A stretch of 50,772 bases of DNA. Origin: a virus. Position numbers and translations under genes: made by a program. Positions 41,161-50,351 of this stretch are shown in pieces; the stretch's first letter is position 1; each line of letters starts with the position of its first letter. The stretch is taken from positions 1-50,772 of IMG/VR virus record IMGVR_UViG_3300031772_000052, one strand, 5' to 3'. The notes beneath the pieces were generated by a model. The model was not told where the DNA came from and ran no database searches. It saw only the letters and a list, made by a program, of their open reading frames with translations.

Positions 41161-43238
41161 GAGAAGCTCCTCGACAGAACGATGTTCTGCGCAATGTAGC
41201 GGGCGATCTTCGGAGACAGCGGCCGCGTGGTTGGGTCCGGAATTGGAAGACTCGGAATCGCCATCACTCCGTTACTGTTCGGGTAGATGAACTGAGTCGT
41301 TCCGTCTTGATTGTGAATCTCTCCCTTGAGAGACTCGACCGTTCCAAGATCCACGAAGTCTGCCCCGTTGTTGTACATTAGGTCGACGAGGTCCGAGATC
41401 TCGAGCGCCCGGCCGTTGCTGATGTCGTTGATGGCGTTTTTGAGAACAGTCGTCATGGCGTCTGAGGTGAGCGCGGTCGCCTGAGTCGAAGCCGGGACCG
41501 TGTAGGCGATTGTCTTTTGCGCATCAACGTACGCCGGGATGAAGTGTCTCACCACCAGTGACGCGGTCTCGGAGCGATTCTGCGGATCATCACAGAACGC
41601 CTGGAGTGGTGCGATGTTCGCATCGTAGTCATACGACACGCGAACAGAGATCCCGGTCTCTAGCTGCTGGAACAGGATAAAGTTGTCTTCCTTTGCGCTG
41701 AACCTCAGCGTTGGATCCGTGACAACCAAGCGGTAGTCTGGCTCGCTGCCGATTCCGTAGACACCTTGTCCAAAGCCTCCGGCACCGTAGCCGCCAAGCC
41801 CATTGAGCAGCACACCGGTTGGTTGAAGGGTCAACGGGTCGAGTACTTCGACGCTGGTGATCTTCATGATCGGGACGTTCGTAATAGTGAACGCAGTCCT
41901 CGCGGTAGACCGCGCCGCCGCAATGGTGTCGATGGATGCCGGGTTGTAGTCGAATGAAACCGAGAGCAGGTCGTCGATGTTGTAGACCACGACGGCTCCC
42001 ACTGGAACCGCCGGGAACTGCCCAAAGATTTCGATCTGGTTTGCTGTCAGGGCGTTCTTGATGGTGTACCGACCCTGAATTGACGATGGCGCCGAGACCG
42101 TAAGAATCATCCCGGCGCGGACATTTTGCAGGAACGTTGCGCCGGCCGACTGCAAGGTCTTGTTGGTGAGAGCCGTTCCGTTTCCATCCGACAGTGATTC
42201 GATGTGGAAGATGTCGCCCAGGGCAAGTCTGGTAATGGTCCCGGTGGCATCGTCGAGAATGAAGTCCAGTCCCTCGGTGTAGATGGGAAAGTCGTTGATA
42301 GACCTTACCACCGGCTGCCGGTCGGTCCGGTCGATCGATGCGACTCCAAGGCCGTACGCAAACCCAGCGAGCAAAAGCGGCAGCGTCGACAGGTTCGCAA
42401 CTCTCCGAGTGGGGTCAATTTTCACGCCCACTGCGTCCTGAGACTGAGAGATGAACCCCGGCGTCCGAACCCACACGTCGACGTTTCCGCCGATGTGCAC
42501 GTTGTAGACGATGTCTCGCATCATCTCGGCATCGCCAAAGCCAACTGGCTGAATCTCGATGATACTGGTGAACTCCTCGGTCAAGGTGACAATGATTCCC
42601 CGGCCAGTTACCAGGGCGCGGACGGTAACGGCGACCTTGATGCGGTCGATGAGCTCGGTGTTGGTCTCGCGGTTTCTGCCAGCGTCGACCAAAAACAAGT
42701 TCGTCATGTTCGCGACGTTCACCGGTTCGGCTTCCATTGTCGTGATGGAGCCGGCGTCGATGTTGAACGCACTTCCTTCTTCGACGGCGATGATAGGAAT
42801 GTCGACGTAGAAAAGCGACCCGTCTTGGTTGATGGACATGGCCGACTTTGAAATCGAAACGCTCTCTGAGTTCGTGAACCGCTGTCCGGTGGGGCCGTAG
42901 AAGATCAGTACCCCCTTTGCGGCGGTGAATTCCGTGGGTTCAAAGAACCGCAAGCGCTCAACCGTGGACCCGATGTTGCCCGGCTGTCTTTCGACAAAGA
43001 CGTTTGACGCGATGGCGTCGACAACATCCTCTGGCATTGAATCGGGATCAGAGGTTTCGAGGATGGTCAGAACAGACTGAGTCTGCTGAAGGACCGTCAG
43101 TTCGTCGGCAATCGGCTGAAGAATGACCGACAGTGGTTCGATGAGGAGCCCGGTCGTTGCTACGCCAGACCCGACGTCGAACCGCGGATCGAACTCAAGA
43201 AGCTTCTGAATGATAAAGTCGTTGATTGGAAGTGTCAT
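41157..43238 (-). CDS. Baseplate J-like wedge protein, 693 aa
   Basis: The segment NTELIDRIKVAVTVRALVTG around residues 200-220, with GVLIFYGPTGQRFTNSESV, is characteristic of the baseplate J/gp6/gp47 family, which forms the wedge ring of contractile tails. Ig-like 'transition' modules (RAGMILTVSAPSSIQGRYTI) are inserted in the middle. It lies after gp25-like, as in many myoviruses. The ATG overlaps the gp25 stop. A length of 693 aa exceeds the usual 350-500, due to inserts. Confidence 0.8.
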   Translation of the reverse strand: MTLPINDFIIQKLLEFDPRFDVGSGVATTGLLIEPLSVILQPIADELTVLQQTQSVLTILETSDPDSMPEDVVDAIASNVFVERQPGNIGSTVERLRFFEPTEFTAAKGVLIFYGPTGQRFTNSESVSISKSAMSINQDGSLFYVDIPIIAVEEGSAFNIDAGSITTMEAEPVNVANMTNLFLVDAGRNRETNTELIDRIKVAVTVRALVTGRGIIVTLTEEFTSIIEIQPVGFGDAEMMRDIVYNVHIGGNVDVWVRTPGFISQSQDAVGVKIDPTRRVANLSTLPLLLAGFAYGLGVASIDRTDRQPVVRSINDFPIYTEGLDFILDDATGTITRLALGDIFHIESLSDGNGTALTNKTLQSAGATFLQNVRAGMILTVSAPSSIQGRYTIKNALTANQIEIFGQFPAVPVGAVVVYNIDDLLSVSFDYNPASIDTIAAARSTARTAFTITNVPIMKITSVEVLDPLTLQPTGVLLNGLGGYGAGGFGQGVYGIGSEPDYRLVVTDPTLRFSAKEDNFILFQQLETGISVRVSYDYDANIAPLQAFCDDPQNRSETASLVVRHFIPAYVDAQKTIAYTVPASTQATALTSDAMTTVLKNAINDISNGRALEISDLVDLMYNNGADFVDLGTVESLKGEIHNQDGTTQFIYPNSNGVMAIPSLPIPDPTTRPLSPKIARYIAQNIVLSRSFS

Positions 43239-43669
43239 TTCAGGGCCACCTGGGCTTGCGCCAAACGCTGCTCTTCATTGATGACCCCAATGATGACGTT
43301 CACCGACAACGTGCTTTCGTCCGGTGTGATATCTACAATCTGAAGACCGGAGAGTCTTTCAGATGCTGCTCGGGTCGTGGAGACCTGTCCGGACTTGATG
43401 CTCTCTTCGACTCTGGAGACGGTAATTCTGACGTCCGCGAAAAGCTCCGAGGCATCGTCGTAGTCGGCATTTCCTCCGATGAGCGCCCTGAGTCCGCCGC
43501 CCTTTCCGGGATTGAAGATAGATCGACCACCGTTGTTGAGCAGCTCGAGCGCGACAATCTGTACGAGCTTGTCGATGCCCGTAACTTCCTGTGGCGGACG
43601 TGGGATCCCCGGCACCAGTGTTCCGGTCGCCGGATCGAGGACCAGGATTTTTAGGTCGCCGCGTGCCAT
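43235..43669 (-). CDS. gp25-like baseplate wedge protein
   Basis: The start at ATG 43669 (MARGDLKILVLDPATGTLVP) is chosen because the longer alternative at 43702 would overlap the upstream gene. Core features are IDKLVQIVALELLNNGGRSI and a 'GGLR' turn, followed by the ELFADVRITVSRVEESIK helix and a beta end. This matches the gp25/GPW family, which links baseplate wedges to the sheath. The 144-aa length suits the family. The gene precedes the J-like gene, as in other myoviruses. Confidence 0.75.
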   Translation of the reverse strand: MARGDLKILVLDPATGTLVPGIPRPPQEVTGIDKLVQIVALELLNNGGRSIFNPGKGGGLRALIGGNADYDDASELFADVRITVSRVEESIKSGQVSTTRAASERLSGLQIVDITPDESTLSVNVIIGVINEEQRLAQAQVALK

Positions 43670-43679
43670 GTGGCCAATC

Positions 43680-45713
43680 CTAACATGCCGGCACCCCAGC
43701 ACTGGGACGAGAAACGTCTATGATATCGGAAGCAAAGCGCCCACCCGCACCGATGGCGAGATGGTCCGTACTGGCCGCCATCGCCCCAAGGCTGGCGGCG
43801 TCGATCGCCACGGTAGAGACAACGGCACCAAGTTTCTTTGCCTCGTCGGTGAGGAACTTGACGATGCCCTTGACGGTCTCTGCGTCCTTTTGAATCGCTG
43901 CAATCGCTGAGCGAATCTCGTGGCTCTTTCGGAGTCCGCCAAACTCGATGGCGTTCATCGAAAAGAGCTTCAAGTTGGTTAGCTTAGCCACCAGGTCGTC
44001 TCGAATGCTGGTGAGCTTCCTTCGAATGAAGGCGTCGTCGATAACGTTGGCGGCGCCGGTCATGCACTTGATCGCAGCGCCGAGGTAGGACATCTCTGCA
44101 ATGGGCATTCCCATGAAGTCAGCAAAAAGCCCAACCGATAGAGTGTCCTTGGCCCTGTCGAGTCCCATGCTGTTGAGCGCATCGATCATGTTGTCGATAG
44201 ATGGCCGCGCCAAGATAGAGAGCAGAATCATCGGCTGAACCGCGGCCTTGATGGCAATGCAGGTTTCAATCGAGGTTCCAAGGATTCCGTTCATCTGAAT
44301 CGCCGTGCCGGAAACGATGACCTGAAACGTTTTGAGGTCTGCATCGGTCGAGCTCAAGTCATCCATTCGACTCATCAGAATCTTGGCCTGCTTGGCAATG
44401 CCCGTGCACTTTGCTGCCAGGTCGGTGACGTCCTCGATTCCTTTGACCACGTGGTCGGAATTGATTTCGTCAAAGGCCTTGGTGAGTTCACCGTAGGTGG
44501 CCTTCATCGCCTTGTCGGTGGCGGCATCCAAGGATCCAGCGACGAACTGCGAGGCTTGAATCTTCGCCGCCAGCGCCTGGGCGGAAAGAAGAGCCGAAGA
44601 CCACGGGATCATCTGCGCCGCGATGACGTTGGTTCGGTCGTTGGTTTGGGCGATGGCCTGGCCGGTCCTGAGGTCGTTGTAGTGACGCTGATTTGCTCGA
44701 GCGCCGTCCACGTCGGTCTTGAGTCGAGTCAGTCTGGCAAGAAGCGTATCGACCGTCTGCAAGCGAATCGCGATGACCTTTTGAGCCGCGGGGCTCGAGC
44801 TGTAGTTGTTCACCACGTCTCGGAGATGCTGAATGTAGTAGTTGATCACGCTCGTCTGCTGCTTCACCGCCTCGATCTCTGCGACGATGATGTTCGACAG
44901 CTGCGGCACTACCATCATGGAGATTCTGGCATTCGCCGCGGTCGTCATAACCGGCGGCAAGATACCCTGGGCCTCAAGCACGTTCTCGATTGCAAGAATG
45001 CTCTGGTGTCCGCCGGGAAGCACCGGGGACAACGCCCTGAGAGCGCTGTCGAGAGCCGCCCTGCCCCTTTCAAATGCCTTCGTGTCGAAGGAGATCCCTG
45101 CGCTGGTGCTTCTTCGGCTCTTGGTGAACTCGGCGTTCGCTATCGCCAAGTAGGACGACACGGCGTCGAGGTCGATGTCCATATTCGTGATGGCCGCGTC
45201 CCTGGTGTGCATAAGAACCAAGAGCGTATTGGAAATTTGGATGATGTGTCTTCTCAGGCAGTTGAGGTTCTCGAGCTTGATGTCGACGACCTGAAGAAGG
45301 GTCTCGCACATTCTTTGAGCCACGATGAACGGCGTCTCTGGAATCAGCGACATCGTCATCATCGCATTGCCTGCAATGCCCTGCTCAAGGCCGAGCACAT
45401 CTTGAATTCGATTTCCTGATGGGGGAGGAAGGACTCCAGGCGTCATGGCCGAGAGCTCACCAGAGGCGAACTGATCTACCATCCCCTGGGAAGCCTGCGT
45501 CGTATCTCCAGCTGCAGTTCCCTGTGCCAGCGAGGCGACTTCCGACAGAAGGCCAGCAACGCTCAGATCGCCAGACTTCGCAAAAGGGTTTTGAAACGAC
45601 TTAACCGCGGTGACGAACTGCTCCGTCAGCTTGGTGATCTCCCTTGAGACGAAGGTTGGAAACGTGGCCCCAAGGCAGGCGATTTCCGTAAGCAGTTCAT
45701 CGGCAGTTGCCAT
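43680..45713 (-). CDS. Large helical baseplate/tail protein, 677 aa
   Basis: The product is almost all alpha-helix (SREITKLTEQFVTAVKSFQN, AEIEAVKQQTSVINYYIQH). There is no signal peptide; a hydrophobic helix occurs late (AAVQPMILLSILARPS). It lies directly downstream of the sigma-like gene with a 1-bp overlap and upstream of gp25. It may be a tape-measure-like or internal tail protein, or a structural partner of the sigma-like factor, but there is no motif. It is short for a tape measure. Confidence 0.6.
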   Translation of the reverse strand: MATADELLTEIACLGATFPTFVSREITKLTEQFVTAVKSFQNPFAKSGDLSVAGLLSEVASLAQGTAAGDTTQASQGMVDQFASGELSAMTPGVLPPPSGNRIQDVLGLEQGIAGNAMMTMSLIPETPFIVAQRMCETLLQVVDIKLENLNCLRRHIIQISNTLLVLMHTRDAAITNMDIDLDAVSSYLAIANAEFTKSRRSTSAGISFDTKAFERGRAALDSALRALSPVLPGGHQSILAIENVLEAQGILPPVMTTAANARISMMVVPQLSNIIVAEIEAVKQQTSVINYYIQHLRDVVNNYSSSPAAQKVIAIRLQTVDTLLARLTRLKTDVDGARANQRHYNDLRTGQAIAQTNDRTNVIAAQMIPWSSALLSAQALAAKIQASQFVAGSLDAATDKAMKATYGELTKAFDEINSDHVVKGIEDVTDLAAKCTGIAKQAKILMSRMDDLSSTDADLKTFQVIVSGTAIQMNGILGTSIETCIAIKAAVQPMILLSILARPSIDNMIDALNSMGLDRAKDTLSVGLFADFMGMPIAEMSYLGAAIKCMTGAANVIDDAFIRRKLTSIRDDLVAKLTNLKLFSMNAIEFGGLRKSHEIRSAIAAIQKDAETVKGIVKFLTDEAKKLGAVVSTVAIDAASLGAMAASTDHLAIGAGGRFASDIIDVSRPSAGVPAC

Positions 45714-46558
45714 CAGTAGTACCGCTTGACCCGGTCAGCGATTTGCTTGCGCAGGGCTCGAATCTTCTGCGGCGACATTCCGATAAGCGGAGAGAGCTGC
45801 ATTGGATCTTCAGTGGCCGGTTTGCCGAAGACTGTCAGGCCATTCTTCACATCACCGATCGGAGTGTGCTCGAGCACGACCTGTTGCTCGGGTGTCAGAG
45901 AGTTGTGCATGAAAATGAGTTGGTCGGCCAGGCGGCTCGAGCTCGTGTGTTGCTCCGCGCCGGGCAGATCTGCCATGAGATCCCTGCGTACTTCTCTTCG
46001 CAGAGTCTCCACGGTTCTGGGGGTGATTCGTTGCATCTCTTTGCTGAGGTCGCCGACCTCTGCCATGCTGCTCTTCATGTCGTCCGCGAGCTCGGCGTTC
46101 GAGGGCTCTCTTCCAAGGGACTCCCTGAGGGCCGCCTGTCGGTTCTGGTAGAGCCCAATCATCGTGGCGCGCTGCTCGGGGATCTTGCCGATATTCTGGT
46201 ACCGAATGAGATAGCGCCCCGTGTGCTGCATGTTCCAGTTGATATGCGTCGGAAGCGAGGCCTTCGAAGGATCGAAGGTCTCAAGCGACTTCACGTACTG
46301 GCGCAGCATGTCCGACTTGACCGCGGCCTTGGGCAGCGTAGTTGACCCGAGGTACTTACGACCCGCGTCGTGGATGATCCCTTGGTGGCGGTTGTAGAGC
46401 CAGGAAAAGTCCTGTTGGTTTGGATTCTGGCGCCAACGCTTCCAAACCTCGAGTTCCTCTTGGCGCATGCCTTCGCGGTCGACGCCGGGCGCCTCTGACT
46501 CCTTGGTCAGCCATGCTTCGAGTTCGCGATCGATATCGTACTCAGCCGGCGAATCCAC
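45713..46558 (-). CDS. Sigma-70-like transcription initiation factor
   Basis: GTG 46558 follows GGAG by 7 bases. The 281-aa product resembles sigma region 2 at ~50-125: FSWLYNRHQGIIHDAGRKYL, then YVKSLETFDPSKASLPTHIN. This is followed by region-3-like IPEQRATMIGLYQNRQAALR and LGREPSNAELADDM. Region 4 is recognisable (LTPEQQVVLEHTPIG, then a 20-residue insert, then MSPQKIRALRKQIADRVKR). Sigma factors direct RNA polymerase to promoters. It lies between the hub gene and the 677-aa gene, 22 kb from the RNA polymerase. I infer it is a partner of that polymerase and that it may be packaged. Region 1 is absent. Confidence 0.75.
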   Translation of the reverse strand: MDSPAEYDIDRELEAWLTKESEAPGVDREGMRQEELEVWKRWRQNPNQQDFSWLYNRHQGIIHDAGRKYLGSTTLPKAAVKSDMLRQYVKSLETFDPSKASLPTHINWNMQHTGRYLIRYQNIGKIPEQRATMIGLYQNRQAALRESLGREPSNAELADDMKSSMAEVGDLSKEMQRITPRTVETLRREVRRDLMADLPGAEQHTSSSRLADQLIFMHNSLTPEQQVVLEHTPIGDVKNGLTVFGKPATEDPMQLSPLIGMSPQKIRALRKQIADRVKRYY

Positions 46559-49217
46559 GATCGTTCTCCAATTCCTTTGCGTAGGCCTCCACTACCGACC
46601 GACGAAGCTGAACTATCTGTCTCTCTGAAAGCGGTTGCGGAAGCGGAAGCTTCATCCCGGTTTCCAGGCTATCACCAGTCGGAGACTGCTGCTCTGCGGT
46701 ATGGGATAGTGTCTCTTTGTTCGTTTTTTGTGATTTCGACTTCGCCGACTTCGCCGACTTCGCAGTCGTAGCCTGTGCCGCAGTCTCCGTGGCCGTCAAC
46801 GGAACTACGTTTGCCCCGCTGGCGTCAGTTTTGTAGCCAGCGGAGGCGTCTCTCACTGCAAGATTTTCTGACGACGAGTTACCCGGCGTAGCGCTGGACT
46901 TCGAGGCATTCCAGATCCTGTTCTCAAAGTCGTACATCACAGGTCTGCCATCGTAACGAGCAAAGGCCGAAGGTTGCGCTTCCGCCCCTGACCTCAGCTT
47001 GTCTCGCTGAGACTGGTCAGTGTTGTCCCCTCCGCTGTGAATCTTTGTATCAAAAATCGGAATTGCCCCGCTCATTGGAATTCCCGGCACTGACTCGGCC
47101 GAGTATCCGGATCCCGTGGAAATATCCCCAACGAACAGCTTGAGCTGACCCTCCGAGTAGTCGATCTTCCTGAACTCAACAGGCTGTCCCTTTTCGCCGT
47201 TCTTTGCGATGTCCGACGGACCTGCTCCGACAAAGCGAAACGCCTCATCTATCTTCGCCATGTCGCGAGCTGTGTACGCCGCGGCCTCCTCAAACTCTTT
47301 TCCCATGTCCCTGGCCGACCGGTATTTTTTTACAAGGGCAGCCACGGCATCTTCGAGACTGGCTGAGTCGTTGAGAATGGCGCCAGTTCCCGAGTTGCCA
47401 CCCTCGTTGAACACAATGGATTCCACTACGTGAACATTGTTTCCAAAAAACTTCTGATACGTCTTGTCGAGACCCGTAAGGGTCGCGTAGTCGTCAGAGA
47501 ACCACTCAGGGATCGGCGGCTTGTTGGTCCCTGCGTACACTTTTTCGAATGAAAAATTCCCCTCGGCGTCAACCGCAAGGTTGGTGATGGCTTCTCCGGT
47601 ATCCTTGTCAGTTCCTCCCGTAAAGTTCGGCCGGTTCAGGTCGACCTCGTTGACTAGCCTTGGGTAGATAATTCCGTAGGAAGTAGATGCGTGTCCTTGG
47701 GCATCGATCTGGTGAGTGACGGAGCCCAGATGTGCCACCATCGACAGGTTTGCATCGGAGTCATCAAGGGCGAGAACGGGAAATCCAACCACCGGCCTCA
47801 TGTTGTACGGACCGCTGAGGCTTGCTTGCCGGTTGGCGTACTTTCGCTTGAACCACTCGTAGCTCACCACGTTCTGAAGGTACTTCGGAGTCCCGCCTTT
47901 CGGTCCTCCGTTCGAGGTTGCACCAGGGTCAGACAGGCTGAGCGACGTTGCCGCGGGCGCCATGTTGATTCGCTCGCTCACAATGCCTCGAATTCTCTCC
48001 TCGTTCGTGCCCCAGTCGTAGTCATGGAACCTTGGCGACTGACCTTGGTTGTCGGAGTAGGTTCCGTCCGGCGTTCTCTTGGTCGACTCAGGAGAAGGAC
48101 CCTCTCTGGTGTTTCTGATGAGCGCGCTGAACAGCTCTACTTCTACTGGGCGCTGATACTTTGGCGCCAAGGACTCCAGTGCGTCGAGCTCCCTCATCAT
48201 GTGCTGAGGAAAGACCGTGAGCCGAGTGAGCTCGGACAAGAAGTCTTCGCTGTAGCCGGCGTGCTCGTACATCATCGGCATCAGCACGTTGCAGGTCGGC
48301 GGCGACAGCGTATACGCGTCGGGCTTGAATACCGAGCTGGCGATGATCTTCTCGGTTGCCATGGCGTAAGACTGAACAACGCCTTTGTCGTTTCTCTTTC
48401 TGATGATGTTCCCGTAGCTGTCCCTGGCAAAAATCTCTGCCCTCACATACGGAGGCGCCAGTAGCGACACCCATTCGTGGTAGACGGGCGCCAGTAGCTG
48501 GTTCACCAGCGTCGCCAAATTGGTCTCTGAAGATACTCGGTTCGCAAGCTCGTTGATCCATTCGCTCAAAAGAGAGAACTGGAAAAGTTTGTCTATCTTG
48601 CCAGCGCCAGCGCGAATGATTCGATCGGTGATTCTGAATCGATTTCGATTGTTGGTGTAGTGCGGATTGACATTTCCAACGTCGTCAATCGTCGCCAGGA
48701 TCGTGTCCAGGAACCTCTCTTGGTTGTTTTCGTTGATCTGAGAAAGGTTGTGGTACACGTAGGAATAGGTTCCGCCAACCGGCGTCGTGAACAACCCTTC
48801 CCCGGAGGACGTTTGATAGACAACCTGCTCCACGAATCCATTTCCCGCCGAAGCAACGTTGAGCCAGTACTGCTTGGCCTCCACCCAGAAGATCGACGGG
48901 TCTGCGCAGCGGATCTGGAAGGCTCGCCCAGCTCCTTCCTTGGTCCATCCACGGCCCACGACGACGCCTTCGAAAAGGAGCTTGTAGTCGGAGAGGTCGC
49001 CTTTGGGATTCAGGTCCCACGGGTCCGTGGTGAACACGTGCACCCAGGTTCCGTAGAGGATGTGTTTGATGCTGTTCGTCGGCGTCATGTTGATCTGCGC
49101 CGTCGCCGGGGCGCCCTCGTTCGCAGACGCCGTGACGCTCAGAAAGCCGCGCTCAACCAGACGACCTTCAAGATAGACTCGCACTCCAACGTTTGACCCT
49201 ACTCCGTGTCTCAACAT
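46542..49217 (-). CDS. Baseplate hub-like protein, 891 aa
   Basis: ATG 49217 follows GGAG with a 7-base spacer. The N-terminal ~120 residues (VGVRVYLEGRLVERGFLSVT, YKLLFEGVVVGRGWTKEGAG) have the beta-barrel style of phage hub (gp27/gpD-like) proteins. A large alpha/beta middle with FQFSLLSEWINELANRVSSE follows. The C-terminal ~150 residues are Ser/Ala/Lys-rich, containing a three-fold AKS repeat, and end in a helix (LSERQIVQLRRSVVEAY). It overlaps the sigma-like gene by 17 bp. It may hold the spike and initiate tube assembly. Confidence 0.65.
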   Translation of the reverse strand: MLRHGVGSNVGVRVYLEGRLVERGFLSVTASANEGAPATAQINMTPTNSIKHILYGTWVHVFTTDPWDLNPKGDLSDYKLLFEGVVVGRGWTKEGAGRAFQIRCADPSIFWVEAKQYWLNVASAGNGFVEQVVYQTSSGEGLFTTPVGGTYSYVYHNLSQINENNQERFLDTILATIDDVGNVNPHYTNNRNRFRITDRIIRAGAGKIDKLFQFSLLSEWINELANRVSSETNLATLVNQLLAPVYHEWVSLLAPPYVRAEIFARDSYGNIIRKRNDKGVVQSYAMATEKIIASSVFKPDAYTLSPPTCNVLMPMMYEHAGYSEDFLSELTRLTVFPQHMMRELDALESLAPKYQRPVEVELFSALIRNTREGPSPESTKRTPDGTYSDNQGQSPRFHDYDWGTNEERIRGIVSERINMAPAATSLSLSDPGATSNGGPKGGTPKYLQNVVSYEWFKRKYANRQASLSGPYNMRPVVGFPVLALDDSDANLSMVAHLGSVTHQIDAQGHASTSYGIIYPRLVNEVDLNRPNFTGGTDKDTGEAITNLAVDAEGNFSFEKVYAGTNKPPIPEWFSDDYATLTGLDKTYQKFFGNNVHVVESIVFNEGGNSGTGAILNDSASLEDAVAALVKKYRSARDMGKEFEEAAAYTARDMAKIDEAFRFVGAGPSDIAKNGEKGQPVEFRKIDYSEGQLKLFVGDISTGSGYSAESVPGIPMSGAIPIFDTKIHSGGDNTDQSQRDKLRSGAEAQPSAFARYDGRPVMYDFENRIWNASKSSATPGNSSSENLAVRDASAGYKTDASGANVVPLTATETAAQATTAKSAKSAKSKSQKTNKETLSHTAEQQSPTGDSLETGMKLPLPQPLSERQIVQLRRSVVEAYAKELENDRGFAG
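46738..46764. repeat. Short tandem repeat encoding AKSAKSAKS
   Basis: The 9-base unit gacttcgcc is repeated (two full copies and a third partial copy) within the hub gene and encodes a Lys-Ser-Ala repeat in its disordered C-terminal tail. This kind of repeat can vary in copy number. Confidence 0.6.
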
Positions 49218-49231
49218 CTAGCTTCTCCATA

Positions 49232-50350
49232 CTACTGCCCGGTGACTGATCCGAACTGATCGAGCGTCAGCTTGTTTGTACCCGTGAAGCTTATCCTCTC
49301 CGAGATCGGAGCCGTCTTTACAAGACCACCGTTCACGCCAGGAGGCACAGAATCCTGACTCGTAATCGCGCCAGAGTTTGCGTAATTCACCGCCGTGCCA
49401 GATGGCGGAATGTAGTTGCCGGCGAAGAACTCCCTCATCAAAAGAAAAGTCTGCTGGTCGTCTTGCTGTTGCTGCTGTGACTTGTTCCCTGTCTTCGTCA
49501 AGTCCAGGGCTGCGCTCATGTCCTTGAACAGCTGCTGCTCTGACGCGGTCAGTGTCGTCCGAGCGAACCGCATTGCCAAGAGATTTCCAGGACTCAGCGG
49601 CGAGCGGTTGATGACCAAGAGGTTGAATGAAAAGGGGACGGCCTTGTCCTGAATCGCATTCATCTGAAGGTTGCAGTTGAGCATGAAGCCTTCGACTACG
49701 ACGTCGTCGTACTGAAGGAACATCGTCGCCCGGTGCTTGACTGCCTGGGTGCCTCGTAGAAAGTTCTCGTAGTTCTCCTGGAACTCGTTCTTCCAGTCAT
49801 GGTTCTTCGCGTTGAGCAGCGTCCCTGAGTACGAATAGACCTCGGGACGGCGACCGAAGAAGAACGCAATCCACTCGCCGAAGGTGTCCGTGATCTGCAC
49901 CTTCTCTTCGCGATTCTCAGACACGCGTTCGAGAAAGAACTTCGTGTTCGGCGGAATGATATGAACCCACGGAGTCTTCGACGTATTTTTCGAGGGATCG
50001 TTTCCGCCGCTATCCCCAGGGCGTACTCTTCGAATGAGCCGAATGGTTGCCGACTGGTCTTTCTTCTCCATGAGCTGGCGAGCAAGGGAGCTCTCTCGGA
50101 GCTGATCGCGAACCGGCGTCGACTTCTCGGCTTTCCTCAGCGCATAGTGCCGCGACGCTCGATAGGCGTCATCGTTGTCAAAGCCGTCGATATTAGCCGG
50201 GACCGTGCTGTCGTCGAAAAAGCTCTGCGTAATTGGACCCGAGCCAAAGGCGTCGCTCAAAAAGATCCCGTACTCGATCAGGGTTTCATTCCTGAGCGGA
50301 GCTCGCTCCCGGTAGGTTGCGATGATTTCTTCTCTGCTTGTCCCCGCCAT
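49232..50350 (-). CDS. Tail/baseplate structural protein, 372 aa
   Basis: The start ATG 50350 follows GAGG by 5 bases; a longer in-frame start at 50410 is less likely. A helical N-terminus leads to a central beta domain (HIIPPNTKFFLERVSENREE, TFGEWIAFFFGRRPEVYSY, LRGTQAVKHRATMFLQYDDV). A Gln-rich stretch (SQQQQQDDQQ) lies before an aromatic segment (FLLMREFFAGNYIPP). The central domain suits a tail tube initiator or baseplate component. It is upstream of the hub. Confidence 0.6.
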   Translation of the reverse strand: MAGTSREEIIATYRERAPLRNETLIEYGIFLSDAFGSGPITQSFFDDSTVPANIDGFDNDDAYRASRHYALRKAEKSTPVRDQLRESSLARQLMEKKDQSATIRLIRRVRPGDSGGNDPSKNTSKTPWVHIIPPNTKFFLERVSENREEKVQITDTFGEWIAFFFGRRPEVYSYSGTLLNAKNHDWKNEFQENYENFLRGTQAVKHRATMFLQYDDVVVEGFMLNCNLQMNAIQDKAVPFSFNLLVINRSPLSPGNLLAMRFARTTLTASEQQLFKDMSAALDLTKTGNKSQQQQQDDQQTFLLMREFFAGNYIPPSGTAVNYANSGAITSQDSVPPGVNGGLVKTAPISERISFTGTNKLTLDQFGSVTGQ

Positions 50351-50351
50351 G

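Noticed and set aside
44451-45419. + strand frame of 322 codons opposite the 677-aa gene
   Set aside because: Antisense shadow with Arg/Val/Asp bias; no ribosome-binding site and no motifs.
43680-45713. Considered as the tape-measure protein
   Set aside because: It is helical, but short for a tape measure, and lies downstream of the hub rather than upstream; left as unknown tail/baseplate protein.
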